Origin: Rhabdophis nuchalis
Taxonomy: Eukaryota > Chordata > Lepidosauria > Squamata > Natricidae
Direction of reading: 5' to 3'
Assembly (NCBI GenBank): GCA_039707465.1
Contig: CM077653.1
Span: 3,797,684-3,861,683, forward strand
Length of the DNA: 64,000 bases
The notes under the pieces were generated by a model. It was not told the DNA's origin. It saw only the letters and a list, made by a program, of their open reading frames with translations, and did no database searches. Of the stretch, positions 1-10,590 are shown piece by piece. Position 1 is the stretch's first letter. Each line of letters opens with the position of its first letter. The position numbers were made by a program, and so were the translations under genes.

Positions 1-11
1 TATCTCTATCA

Positions 12-77
<66 letters not shown>

Positions 78-188
78 CCCACCCACCCACCCATCTATAA
101 TCTATCATCTATCACCATCCATCCATCCATCCATCCATCCATCCATCCATCCATCCATCCATCCATCCATCCATCCATCCATCCATCC

Positions 189-239
<51 letters not shown>

Positions 240-374
240 AATCTATTTCTTTCTATTATCAATCAATCTATCTATCTATCTCTCTTCTATCTGTGTATCT
301 ATGTATCTATCTATCTTTCATCTATCTATCTATCTATCTATCTATCGCTAGTATCTTATCTATCTTTCTTTCTA

Positions 375-430
<56 letters not shown>

Positions 431-500
431 TGTCTACCTATCTATCTATCTAACTATATATCTATCTATATTTACCGTCTGTCTGTCTGTCTGTCATTTC
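1..500. repeat. Compound tetranucleotide microsatellite (TATC/CATC/CCCA/TCTG)
   Basis: Runs of TATC, then CCCA, a CATC block of about 75 bp, then TATC again with short interruptions, and TCTG units near 477-494. On the minus strand these read GATA and GACA. It lies in TRIM29 intron 4. Confidence 0.95.
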
Positions 501-1312
501 TCCAGATGCACTGGGGTCTCCAAATCTCCATTGCTTAGGTACATCTAAAGCGTAGAGAAAATTTCGAGACCTTTCTTTTGGTTAAATAATAACGCAAGGT
601 AGGTTTGATCAAAATCTTAACAAACGAATCAGAGGGGAGGTTTGCACAGTGATTTTCAACAAGCAATGGATCAAAGACTTCTTCAGCAAGTACAAGCCGT
701 CTCCTCCTCTCTTCTTTCCAAATGAAAAGGTGATAAAAATCACGCCATGGTCATCTCCTCCAGCCTCCCCTTGCCCTGGGCTAAGCATCTATCAAGATTT
801 CTTATCCCTATATCTGGAGGAATCCATTTTTGTTCTCGCTGCCTCTTACAAGGCGGTGAATGTTTATGTCTAATGTAGAGATGAGTATCTCAAAAATGAG
901 AGATCAAAATTGCATTCAGCATTTTTTCTTCTTTTCCTAATTGGGCTCTAGCGATTCTCAGGATAGCAATCTGACTAAGAATTATGTTAAATGTTAGCTG
1001 GGATTATGAGTGATTGCACAACACAGGTAAAAACAGAAAGACTCAGCAATAAAAGATTATTACTAGATCTACATTTTTAAAAAAAACAACTGATGTGATG
1101 CCACCCATGATATCATCCTCAAGCTGGCCCGAGGCACTTCTAACTTGTACATGTTCAACAATGTTCTCCTGGTTAGGGGAACAATGGATCAGCATGGTAC
1201 AGGTGCCTCCTCCTGCATTTCCTGCACCGTAACGACTTGCCCCTCCCAACCTGTGTGATCAAGGTGGCCCCTTTTCACAATTGAATGAACATCTGCTCTC
1301 AGTTTCCCCTAC
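501..1312. other. TRIM29 intron 4 (partial), no recognised feature
   Basis: AT-rich intronic sequence between the microsatellite and the exon 4 donor. No further TRIM29 exon, known repeat family or RNA gene could be recognised on either strand. Confidence 0.6.
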
Positions 1313-1511
1313 CATTTTCCATGTGGTTTCTCTCAATGAAATTCCTGCTAAGGTCTGCCTTGCAGATTTTCTCAACGTGCCTCATGCATACATTCAGGAG
1401 GTCATCTCTGAGTATCCCCATTGATGGACTCATGTTCTCTCCTTCAAGCAAGATGTTATATGTTGGCAGAGATGGAGGGATAACATAGCTTCTCATCATG
1501 GCTCCGAATTC
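1313..1511 (-). CDS. TRIM29: TRIM29 coding exon 4 (post-coiled-coil, conserved CMRHVEK segment)
   Basis: A 199-bp exon: 66 codons plus one base, so it leaves phase 1 for the next exon. The acceptor is CCCAG|GAATTC and the donor ATG|GTAGGG. It encodes EFGAMMRSYV, then a PTYNILLEGE segment and the highly conserved DDLLNVCMRHVEK and CKADLSRNFIERNHMEN segments known from TRIM29. With this exon the window covers 457 codons. The family protein is about 590 residues, so roughly the last 130 residues and the stop codon lie left of the window. The exon is preceded in transcript orientation by an extraordinary pyrimidine tract (see the repeat at 1514-1822). Confidence 0.95.
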
Positions 1512-1513
1512 CT

Positions 1514-1822
1514 GGGAAGAGAGAAGGGAGGAGAGTGGAGAGAGGAGGGGGGAGGGGGGAGGGGAAGGAGAGGGGGAGAAGAAAAAGGAGAAGGAGATGG
1601 TGTTGAGGATGGAGAGGAGAAGGAGGAGAAGGAGAAGAGATGGTGTTGGTGATGGAGAGGAGGAGGAGAAGGAGAAGGAGAAAGAGAAGAAGGAGAAGGA
1701 GAAGAAAAAGGTGTTGAGGATGGAGAGGAGAAGGAGGAGGAGGAGAAGAGATGGTGTTGGTGATGGAGAGGAGGAGAAGAAGGAGAAGGAGAAAGAGAAG
1801 AAGGAGAAGGAGAAGGAGACTT
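1514..1822. repeat. Polypurine (plus) / polypyrimidine (minus) tract abutting TRIM29 exon 4 acceptor
   Basis: About 300 bp of almost pure GGA/GAA repeats on the plus strand, interrupted by short GATGGTGTT(G) units that recur in at least four places, which indicates a roughly 60-125-bp tandem structure. On the transcribed strand it is a continuous C/T tract ending directly in the CCCAG acceptor of exon 4. Confidence 0.95.
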
Positions 1823-2102
1823 TTTCAATGTCAAGCTATATTGCAAAAATATGAGAGGCTGACAATTTCAACACATACTTAATGGGATAGGTTTGCCTGA
1901 AATGAAAACCAAATTAAATTCTCCCTTGGCTAATTAACCTTATTAAAGGTATCCCAGGTGGATCCTGTCCTACTGCCAGGCAGAGCAATCATGCATCCCC
2001 ATTAATACGCATCAACAATTTTAATGGGAGGAGGGCAGCATTGCTACCAGGTTAAAACCCAGACACATTGACATGGAAATAGAAGCTTTTCTTAGTCTAA
2101 GG

Positions 2103-2350
2103 CAGGGGTCAGCACACCGAGGCTCTGGAGCCGCATGTGGCTCTTTCATCCCTCTGCTGTGGCTCTGGTCGCCGGTCGGCTCCACCATTGATAGGGCTTT
2201 CGGTTAGAACAGATAGAGGAAAAAGGATGCCATGCTAGCAGGAGACTCTATGGTGGTCCAACCAGACTTCCGGTCGGCTCCAGAATTGAACGGGGAGCTT
2301 CTGGTTAGGACCTTTGTGGCTCTTTGAGTATTTAAGGTTGCTGACCCCTG
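2103..2350. mobile_element. Non-autonomous hAT-like DNA transposon with 8-bp TSD
   Basis: The element begins CAGGGGTCAGCA and ends TGCTGACCCCTG, a near-perfect terminal inverted repeat. It is flanked by the identical 8-bp duplication GTCTAAGG at 2095-2102 and 2351-2358, diagnostic of the hAT superfamily. No transposase remains. It lies in TRIM29 intron 3, about 100 bp from exon 3. Confidence 0.9.
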
Positions 2351-2454
2351 GTCTAAGGAGATTGTGTCATGGAGCTAAGCCATTAGCAGTTGATCAGGCT
2401 GAAGTCGTGCTGGTTGATGGACTTTGTTGTCCCAAGCAACCGAGAAAACTGTAC

Positions 2455-2688
2455 CTGTAGGAAGAGCACAGAGTCACTGATTAGGCCAATCTGTTCCCTG
2501 GTTTCCTTGTCCTCCTGCAACAGTTTGACTCTCTCCTCCAGTTCCTCCGCGATCTCCTTGATGTTCTCCACCGCCACCTTCTCCCGGTGATCCAGACCAG
2601 CCTTGACCTCATCCCGCTGTTTCTCCATGTCACGGATCAGCTCTTTGAAATGCTGGTCTACCGTGGCTTTTTCGTTGGCAGTAAAGTT
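2455..2688 (-). CDS. TRIM29: TRIM29 coding exon 3 (main coiled coil)
   Basis: A 234-bp, 78-codon exon in phase 0 at both ends, with acceptor TTTAG|AAC and donor CAG|GTACAG. The product is a continuous charged helix (NFTANEKATV at the start, SDSVLFLQ at the end) typical of the TRIM coiled coil, which drives antiparallel dimerisation in the family. The 234-bp length is the size conserved among many TRIM genes. There are no stops or frameshifts, so the exon appears functional. Confidence 0.96.
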
Positions 2689-3146
2689 CTAAACGGAGAC
2701 CCCCCGAAAAAGGAGAAGAGAAAACCCATTTTCCATTAAAAAATTTGAAACAGGCATTGCAGAACAACTATTAATTTAAGATCTGCCTTTAGGAGAGGGC
2801 TCTGTATTTTGGAAGGACGTGAACCTCTCCTTTTATGAAAAAATCCTCGCTTGAGACCGAGGGATTTTAATTCTCTCTGAAAATTCTCACCATAAATCAA
2901 AGTGTCTGAAGACTTGGGGCATAACTCCCAGAGATCTCCAGAAGTAGCTATCGAATTATAATTTCAAAGTATTCATACAGGAGAAGTTATTAAACACAGG
3001 ACCGGGGCGTAATCTTCAACTGGATGTAATCTTAATAGCAAATGACTGCAACTTTTTGGAGTTTGACTCTCGGATAAAAGAACATGCTAGCTTCTTTTTC
3101 CAGGAAAAAGTTCACCAAAATTTCATTTCCCTAGTCATGTTTTTAT

Positions 3147-3340
3147 CGTGTTTTCCAGAAAATAAGACAGGGTCTTATTTCCTTTTGACCCCTGAAATAA
3201 GCACTTGGCCTTATTTTTGGGGTGGTCTTATTATTTTTGAGGTGCAGGAGGTGGCGAGCGTGGTCACCTCACGGCTGCTGCTGTGTGGCAATGTTTTCAG
3301 GCTTATTATCCAGGGAGGTCTTATTTTCAGGGAAGCAGGG
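3147..3340 (+). mobile_element. Mariner-like MITE, copy 1 (AATAAGACAGGGTCTTATTT family)
   Basis: The ends TGTTTTCCAGAAAATAAGAC and ATTTTCAGGGAAGCAGGGA form imperfect terminal inverted repeats, with a middle part containing GAGGTGCAGGAGGTGGCGAG. The same family recurs at least four more times in the window, usually bounded by TA, which suggests a Tc1/mariner-type non-autonomous element. The right end runs into a TATC microsatellite. Confidence 0.7.
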
Positions 3341-3341
3341 A

Positions 3342-3406
<65 letters not shown>

Positions 3407-3489
3407 CTTACCTACCTACCTACCTACCTACCTACCTACCTACCTACTGTGTTTCTCCAAAAATAAGACAGGGTCTTATTTTCTTTTGA

Positions 3490-3520
<31 letters not shown>

Positions 3521-3550
3521 CTATCTATCTATCTATCTAGCTATTGTCTG

Positions 3551-3586
<36 letters not shown>

Positions 3587-3655
3587 TCCTTTCTTTCTTT
3601 CTTTCTTTCTTTCTTTCTACCTACCTACCTACCTACCTACCTACCTACCTACCTT
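3341..3655. repeat. TATC / CCTA / TATCT / CTTT microsatellites split by a MITE 5' fragment
   Basis: (TATC)n then (CTAC)n to about 3447; a roughly 40-bp copy of the MITE left end (3448-3490); then (TATCT)n, (TATC)n, (CTTT)n and (CTAC)n to 3655. The microsatellites end in CCTA units next to a MITE left end in both cases. Confidence 0.85.
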
Positions 3656-3838
3656 AGTGTTTCTCCAAAAATAAGACAGGGTCTTATTTTCTTTTGGCCC
3701 CCGAAATAAGCACTTGACCTTATTTTTTGGGAGGTCTTATTATTTTTGAGGTGCAGGAGGCGGTGAGCGTGGTCACCTCATGTCTGCTGCTGTGTTGCAA
3801 TATTTTCGGGGAGGTCTTATTTTCAGGGAAACAGGGTA
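3656..3838 (+). mobile_element. Mariner-like MITE, copy 2 (complete)
   Basis: Same family as at 3147-3340. It ends with TTTTCAGGGAAACAGGGTA, the inverted counterpart of its left end. No coding capacity. Confidence 0.75.
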
Positions 3839-5803
3839 GATTAGGGATGAGTAGAGAATCCAGAGGTGGTCGTTTCAATTTTGTCATTTTCACATTCTAG
3901 ATCCATGAGGGCAAACCTGTGTGGCACACAAAGCCATTTCTGAGCGCACTGGAGGCGTTACCCTGTCAGCTCCAATGTGCATGCATGTGCTGGCCAGCTG
4001 ATTTTCAGCCTTCCCCCCCCCCAAGAAAATCACTGTTCTAGATGCTTTCGTTGGAGCAACCACTTCTGAGCAACGTAGAATCCCAGGGAAGGAACCCTGC
4101 ATTTTAATTTTTGTTAAAGTTTGCTGAGCCAAGGGAAACCACAGAAGTTGTCTGCCAAAATCATGCCATGACTTGCAACCGAGATCTAACGAATCCTCCC
4201 CTTGTGGCTTCCTCGTTCATGCGTAATGCTTCTCATCACCCATTCAAGTCAAGGGATGGGTTTCTGCTGAGAACATTTCTAATTCTCACATAAAAAGTCT
4301 CGGCTAAATTTCTCCCAAAACGCAGACGGTTTCTTTGCGGTCATAACAAGAAGACCCTACAGGAATGATGTTGTGAAATTATGGGAGCAATGTGTGGGTG
4401 TGAGTGAATTCTGGATGCTTAGGTATGTGTGAGTAGCCCCAGACTAGAGACGTCACTATTATTATACAATTCACAGGAAATAATAGTAATAAGAGGTCTG
4501 GATTAATTCTGCTTTGATTAGAATATTAGAATGTGCAGAAATGAACAGATTTAACATTAGCAATTAAGGAGAAAGAGCAAACTGAATTTTATATGATCTG
4601 GGAAGTATTTTTTACCAATGGTTTGAGGGGAAAAAAAGGAGTTTGGAAATGAAGAAAGCTAAAATATAAGTAGACAATACACAGTGAGAGATATAAATAA
4701 GATGAAAACGGTTAGTATGCATATGATGAGAATAATGATGCGTAATGTAAATATGATATTATTATGAGAAGATATTAAGAAGAAAAGTGGAGAGTTTTAT
4801 AATGTTTAAATGCTCAATATATTATAATACTAAACTTAATAAACTTGATATCCCACCAAAAACGTTAAAGGAGATGGAAAGATAAAGAAAAGTATGAGTA
4901 GAGGTGAGACCAAACACTTGAAGAAACAAAAATTCCAATTTAATCTCCATTGTTCTGGGGTGAATCATTTGGGAAAAAATTTGGGACTTTAGCTATAAAG
5001 TCACCTGACGGGGTGGGGAAATCCCATCAAAAAGTCATGTTTAACAAAACCAGTTATCTCCTGTCGCTACTTTGGGAAAAGCCAACATGGCGCAAATTTA
5101 AAAAGTGGACTGGTAGCATCTCTGCATGATGTCACTCTGGATCCATCACCTCTAGGGTGAAAGAGGAGACTAAGGAGTGAAGAAGTGGGTGTTTCCAACA
5201 GAGAGAAAATAACCCATGCCAAGTTCCATGGAGCTTCAGCACTGAGTCAAATAGACCTTGATGGAGCTGATGAGTAGAAAGCAGCATGTAGGAGATGACC
5301 AGGTTAAGACCGAAGGAGGAATCAAACACATCATCAGTCATGAGTACCTTCACTCCCACAAGAGATCTAAGTCTCCAGCCCGCCCTGAATTCCATGGACT
5401 CTTATCTACCGCCAATTTGCTTGGACTGTTAGTAGTTCAGATTCTTGTAGAGAGTTTAAGCTTGCAATAAATCTTTATACCCGTTTGAACTGCCTGGATC
5501 GTCTGACTTCCCTGTCACTTGACACAGCATCATGAAATCCCCAAAGGGCCACATGGACGTGGGATGAGTGCCCAACCAACATGGGTCAAGGCTCAGCTGC
5601 CATGGATGATATGATTGAAAGCAAGCGGACTCAAAATGGGAAGTCAAGGACAACCACGAGGTGATGAGGATGTTTGTCCATTGTGTTCGAAGAAGACCTC
5701 GATTTCTAATGGGTTGTGGGCTGTCCATGGTGTGTCTGCAGGTGGCCAGTAAGGCCGGAATGTTCTGCCATATGTCAGGACACCACATACCCCCACCCCA
5801 ACT
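3839..5803. other. TRIM29 intron 2 sequence; one LTR-like tail suspected
   Basis: Mostly AT-rich unique-looking sequence. Around 5450-5520 an AATAAATCTTTATA followed by a CTTCCCTGTCACTTGACA end resembles the 3' part of an LTR, and a motif near 5670-5700 (TTGTGTTCGAAGAAGACCTC) has a diverged partner near 39380. Neither could be assigned to a family. No exon was seen between exons 3 and 2. Confidence 0.35.
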
Positions 5804-5995
5804 CAGGGGTGAGATTCAGCAGGTTCTGGAGAACCAGCAGTAGAATTTTGAGTAGTTCAGAGAAGCGACAAATATCACTTCTGGCTGACCCCAGAGTGGG
5901 GAGGGAATGGCGATTTTGCAGTATCCTTCCCCTGCCATGCCCACCAAGCCACGCCCACAGAACCAGTAGTAAAAAACATTTGAATCCCACCACTG
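5804..5995 (-). mobile_element. hAT-like non-autonomous element (CAGTGGTGGGATTCAA family)
   Basis: On the minus strand it begins CAGTGGTGGGATTCAAATG and continues with TACTACTGGTTCTG and a GGGCGTGGCTTGGTGGG segment. The same head recurs at 52827, and diverged pieces near 31240-31375 and 36420-36565. The target-site duplication is not clear here. It sits only about 55 bp from the exon 2 donor. Confidence 0.6.
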
Positions 5996-6049
5996 CCTTA
6001 ACAACCATGAGAAGATCGAAGAGGAAGGGACATTTGGTGTGGGGCTCAC

Positions 6050-6145
6050 CTTGATACGGTCTCTCTCCTTGTGCCACTTGTCCACTTCATCATCCAGCTC
6101 CACGATCTTCAGCTGCAGCTGCTCTTTTTGCAAGGAAAGTTCGGT
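6050..6145 (-). CDS. TRIM29: TRIM29 coding exon 2 (start of coiled coil)
   Basis: A 96-bp, 32-codon exon in phase 0 on both sides. It has an acceptor CTCTAG|ACC and a donor AAG|GTGAGC on the minus strand. The translation starts TELSLQKEQLQLK and ends KERDRIK, a heptad-like, charged helix that begins the TRIM29 coiled coil just after B-box 2. It joins exon 1 directly without breaking a codon. Such a short exon is normal for TRIM genes, where the coiled coil is split into a 96-bp and a roughly 234-bp exon. It lies about 19.2 kb downstream of exon 1, so intron 1 is long and full of repeats. Confidence 0.96.
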
Positions 6146-6867
6146 CTAGAGGAGAAAGGAGAGAAGGAGGGGGATGAAACCAACACAGCCCCAGTTAACT
6201 CTCCCGTCTTTGGCCCTGAATCACCAGGGCCTCCAGCTACCGCTTCTTGGCAGGCGCTGAGCTGGACCTGGAAACCACCCACGTTCCGATTGTTCTCTGG
6301 TGGAGCCCAAAACTCTGCGCTGCCCAAGCAAAGCTGTGAAGAATAAAGAGGCTTAGAAGCCGTCAGATCTATTATTTCTTTTATTATTAATCGCTTGGGA
6401 AGAAATGGGAGGGGGAGAAATGGAGCTGTTCATCGAGAGGGGCCCGGAGAAGCGGTAGATTTCAAAACCCCAGCTGGGCTGGAATCAAAGAACTGTGCCC
6501 AGGGTGCGCCTTTACAACTCCAAATGCTTTCTTCGTGCAATTACCGGATGATGTCACCTTCGTGTTGCAATTGATCGGCAGATGCCTTTGGTAGGAACGG
6601 GGTTGCAACAATGCCGTGTGGATTTGGGCCTGGCCCTTTGGCATGGGTTCAAGAGAAGGTGGAGGAGAGAAAGGGAGGCTCTTGCTGAGCTTGACCTCGA
6701 TCCATCCATGCTCCTGCCCCTTCCCCATTTTAAGGTGTGATCTGTGCAGAGGGGAGCCAGGGAAACGTTGATGGGTTCCTGGGCAAGTCCATGAGCCAAG
6801 TGACAGTTTCCTAACAAACGAATGACCTTAGAAGAGAATATTTATGCCTCAGGGTTGAACTATAGAG
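6146..6867. other. TRIM29 intron 1, 3' end
   Basis: Sequence upstream of exon 2 in transcript orientation. A pyrimidine-rich tract precedes the CTCTAG acceptor. No repeat family was recognised in the remainder. Confidence 0.5.
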
Positions 6868-6944
6868 TCCTGGCTGCTCTCTGAGCGGATTTGTTTGCTT
6901 ACAGATGTTTCATGACCCAACTAGGTAACATCATCAGTGCTAGA

Positions 6945-7325
6945 AGGGAATGGCTCCCACAGAGAGGGCCTCCTCAGGGTGCCGTCTGCCGGTCAATGCC
7001 GGCTGGCGACCACCAGGGGACGGGCCTTCTCTGTGATGGGTCCGGCCCTCTGGAACAACCTCCCCCCCGACATCCGAACCATCACGGAACTGCGCCTCTT
7101 CCGCCGGGCACTTAAAACTTATTTCTTCCACCTGGCTGGCCTGACATAGATAGATTAACGAGTAATTTTAATTGAATTTTAATAATTTTAAATTATTTTA
7201 GCACAGAGTTTATTTAATACCATTTTATATTCTTGTCTTTGTTGTGGGTTTTATCTTTTCTGTGCACCGCCCTGAGTCCCATCTGGGAGAATAGGGTGGT
7301 ATATAAATTCAAAATAAACTAAAAC
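6945..7325 (+). mobile_element. L2-type LINE 3' fragment
   Basis: The coding remnant reads LLRVPSAGQCR and then FSVMGPALWNNLPPDIRTI, the conserved C-terminal end of L2-like ORF2. It is followed by a 3' UTR with GTGCACCGCCCTGAGTCCC and the terminal GGTATATAAATTCAAAATAA. Truncated at the 5' end, and frameshifted within the coding part. Confidence 0.85.
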
Positions 7326-7427
7326 TAAACTAAATAATGGGATGAGCAGGGAGGAGGAGGAGAAGGAGAAACAAGAAGGGGAATGTGGGGTCCTTGGTGC
7401 TCTCTGAGCTGAATTGTTTTTTTTAAT

Positions 7428-7513
7428 GCTGCATTCAGTGTATTAGATCCACCCAGATTTTCATCCTCTTTTTGGGGGGGGACAGGTGCCTCTTATACTC
7501 CGAATAAATACAG
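7428..7513 (+). mobile_element. Fragment of TIR element (GTATAAGACGCACC family)
   Basis: Contains a GTGTATTAGATCCACCCAG head and ends TCTTATACTCCGAATAAAT then ACAGTA, the terminal repeat of a family seen more completely at 9470-9866 and partly at 54172-54260. Class II origin is inferred from the inverted ends. Confidence 0.6.
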
Positions 7514-8351
7514 TAGTTGCACCAACAAAGTTGATACAGTCCAGCCTCCATTTAGAGACCCCTGGAGATGGTTCCTGAGCAACTCAAATTGTATATCTGA
7601 AGGCCAACGACACGCCTTGTTTGTGATGTGCAGAAATACACTTTGCATAAAGGAGGAGGTGCCATGTCGTTTGCGATAGCTAATTAATTCATTAGCGCTC
7701 GGTTTTAACTCGCGGCATTCCCCTCCTCCATGCAAGTCAGTCCTTGCAGCCTCAGGTAAACATCCCAACTTTTGCTGAAAGAAGCGCTCGGGTTCTGCTT
7801 CAGCTGCACGGGTCCCCGAGGCTGCACCTGACCCTCCCGGGAACCACTCCAAAAGTTGCTTCATTGTAATTTTTAATTTGGCAGGAGAGGGGGAAAAAAA
7901 AGAGATGAAAGGCACGGAGGGTAATCATGTGAACTGTATCAAAATTAATATAATTTAATTTGCATGGAAATTAAATTACAGGCCGTTTAACGCTGGGCCT
8001 TGACCTACCTCCTGTTTGGTTCTGGTAGCACCTCGTTTTCATAGCCTCCACCCAACCCTCTTCAGGTGGCCCAAGGCCTTTCCAAAGTTGGATCGGCTCA
8101 CGATGGGGACCTTTCCAGACTTCAGATCTCCAAGCCAAGCACCGTCTCCTTTCTACCTTGGATCAGACTATCTCTTGGCAGGAGCATTAAAGGCAATATT
8201 TGAAACTTTCTCCCTTAAGATAGGGATGGGATGGGTTGGAAAACAAACAAACGTTTCTCACTCATTTAGACGACTTGCAGAATTCTGCCTGCCTGAAGCA
8301 ACCCTGACACCATTAACGAGAGTGCTTTTTCTCACACTTCTTGTCTGTTTG

Positions 8352-8352
<1 letters not shown>
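7514..8352. other. TRIM29 intron 1 segment without recognised features
   Basis: Unique-looking sequence; no exon, RNA gene or familiar repeat was identified. Confidence 0.4.

Positions 8353-8440
<88 letters not shown>
8353..8440. repeat. (AT)n microsatellite
   Basis: About 44 uninterrupted AT dinucleotides. Confidence 0.98.
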
Positions 8441-8445
<5 letters not shown>

Positions 8446-8485
8446 CAAAATGCTTTTGTTGAGAGCTGTTGTATAGACTAATAGC

Positions 8486-8719
8486 TACTGTGTTTCCCCC
8501 AAAATAAGACAGGGTATTGTTTTCTTCTGACCCCCAAAATAAGCATTATTTTCAAGGAGGTCTTATTATTTTTGAGGTGCAGGAGGTTACTTCATGGCTG
8601 CTGCTATGCTGCAATATTTTCAGGGAGGGCTTATTTTCAGGGGAAGGCTTAGTGCATGCGCTCAAAAGCCCAATTGGGCTTATTAGCTAGAGAGGGCTTA
8701 TTTTCAGGGAAACAGAGTA
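8486..8719 (+). mobile_element. Mariner-like MITE, copy 3
   Basis: Starts TACTGTGTTTCCCCCAAAAT and ends TTTTCAGGGAAACAGAGTA; TA at both termini. Its flanks are shared with the copy at 10349 (see findings). Confidence 0.8.
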
Positions 8720-8884
8720 CCTGGACCTAGAATTGGTCTAGCTAGCTAGATGCCATAATATTATGAAAGGGTGTAGTAGCTGGACCTTCACTTTGCTTCT
8801 GAAGATCTTTGTATTATAGTCTCTCCTACTGGAGCTACTTTCACCAACGTGCTGAAGGCCAGAGTATAATGGCTTTGAATGTTT

Positions 8885-9292
8885 TTATTTTTTTTAATTT
8901 TAATTAAATTTATATCCCGCCCTTCTCCACGAAGGACCCAGGGTGGCGCACAGGAATTATTAAAAACATGTACAATAGCAAAAATACAAAATTTAAAAAC
9001 ATATTAAATTACAAATCCTATGCTAAAATCCAAATTAAAACCCCAATTTAAAACTATCTAAAATAGCCCCAACGGGAGGTTACGCTAGGCCGGCTTGCTG
9101 AAAGAGATGTGTCTTTAGACACTGGTGGAAGAGGCGGAGGTCCGAGATGGTGCGGAGTTCAGGGGGTAGGTCATTCCAAAGGGCAGGGCCCAACACAGAG
9201 AAGGCTCTTCCCCTAGGCGTCGCCAGTCGGCATTGCCCGGCTGACGGTACCCTGAGAAGGCCCTCTCTGTGGGAGCGGATCAGCCGAAGGGA
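8885..9292 (-). mobile_element. L2-type LINE 3' fragment
   Basis: Read on the minus strand it carries CTCCCACAGAGAGGGCC, the conserved C-terminal coding remnant, then the GTGCGCCACCCTGGGTCC and GGCGGGATATAAATTT 3' tail. No intact reading frame. Confidence 0.85.
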
Positions 9293-9469
9293 TATAATGT
9301 AATTATATCGCTTTTTACAACTGCTTAACTCCTATTGCAAGTTTTGTAACTTAAACACACATGAGCATCTTTAGAAATGGTATCTGCCCCTGGCAAGATT
9401 GTTGGCTAAAATGTTTACCAATAGCCCCCCCCCCCCAAACTGTTGGAAATGTAAACAAATACCTGGTAC

Positions 9470-9866
9470 ACACCATAATTTTCAGAGTATAAGACGCACC
9501 GGAGTATAAGACGCACCATGATTTTGAAGAGGTTTAACAAAAAATAATAATAATTTTGCACTCTGCAGGCCTCCCAAATGCTCTGCATGCCTCATTTTTT
9601 GAAAAAAAAAAAAAAAAAAGGAGGGGCATGAAGGCTTTGGGAGTGCTCCTGGAGGCTGGGGGGGGGGCAAAACAAGCAAAAACAGCCCTCCCCAGCCCTC
9701 AGGAGCACTTCGCAAGCCTCCCAAACGCTCTGCACGTCCATTTTTGCAAAGGAGGTGGGTTTTCGGTAGGCCAAAAAAGCTGTATTCAGTGTATAAGATG
9801 CACCCAGATTTTCACCCTCTTTTTTGAGGAGAAAAAAGTGCGTCTTATACTCCGAAAAATACAGTA
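9470..9866 (+). mobile_element. TIR-bearing non-autonomous DNA element (GTATAAGACGCACC family)
   Basis: The left end contains AGAGTATAAGACGCACC and the right end GTGCGTCTTATACTCCGAAA followed by ATACAGTA, so the termini are inverted repeats. The middle carries poly-A and AT-rich filler with several GCACTCTGCAGGCCTCCCAA-like units. No transposase. Confidence 0.7.
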
Positions 9867-10149
9867 CTTATTTTTGAGGTGCAGGAGGCCTCTTTACCTT
9901 GGCCCGCAGATCAGCTGATCCAGGGGTGAAAGTTCTGTCTCTGTTTCTGGCCCACTATTGCTAGCCCTAGTGTCACTGGGCCTACTCTTCTTTTTGTGGC
10001 CGCCACTAAGAGAAGGGGTGAGTTAGCTAGGGTTTGCAGGAGCAGCCTTCACAAAGCTGTTCCACGTGGATGGCAGAGGCATGTGGGGTGCATGGGGCAT
10101 GTTTTCCCCTCTTCTCTCCACAGGAAATGTTGGGGACCGGCTGCTCATA

Positions 10150-10267
10150 CATATAAATATTTTAGGAGAGGGCTTATTTTCAGTGAAAGGCTTATTTTAG
10201 CGCATGGACTCAAAAGCCCAATTGGGCTTATTATCCAGGGAGGTCTTATTTTCAGGGAAACAGAGTA
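10150..10267 (+). mobile_element. Mariner-like MITE, 3' fragment
   Basis: Holds the last ~118 bp of the family (AGGGCTTATTTTCAGTGAA ... TTTTCAGGGAAACAGAGTA). It is followed by the same CCTGGACCTAGAATTGGTCT flank as copy 3. Confidence 0.7.
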
Positions 10268-10348
10268 CCTGGACCTAGAATTGGTCTAGCTAGTTAGATG
10301 CCATAATATTATGATTTTTCTTGAGAGCTGGTGTATAGACTTAATAGC

Positions 10349-10590
10349 TACTGTGTTTCCCCAAAAATAAGACAGGGTTTTGTTTTCTACTGACCCCCAA
10401 AATAAACAGTTAGCCTTATTTTCAGGGAGGTCTTATTATTTTTGAGGTGCAGGAGGTGGCGAACATGGTCACCTCATGGCTGCTGATGTGTTGCAATATT
10501 TTTGGGGAGGGCTTATTTTAGCGCATGCACTCAAAAATCCCAATTGGACTTATTATCTGGGGAAGGTCTTATTTTGGGGAAAACAGGGTA
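10349..10590 (+). mobile_element. Mariner-like MITE, copy 4
   Basis: Starts TACTGTGTTTCCCCAAAAAT and ends GGGGAAAACAGGGTA. Inverted termini and TA boundaries as in the other copies. Confidence 0.8.

Noticed and set aside
1043..1249. Possible TRIM29 exon 5 on the minus strand
   Set aside because: The translation has no resemblance to the TRIM29 C-terminal region and there is no phase-1-compatible acceptor joined to a conserved sequence.
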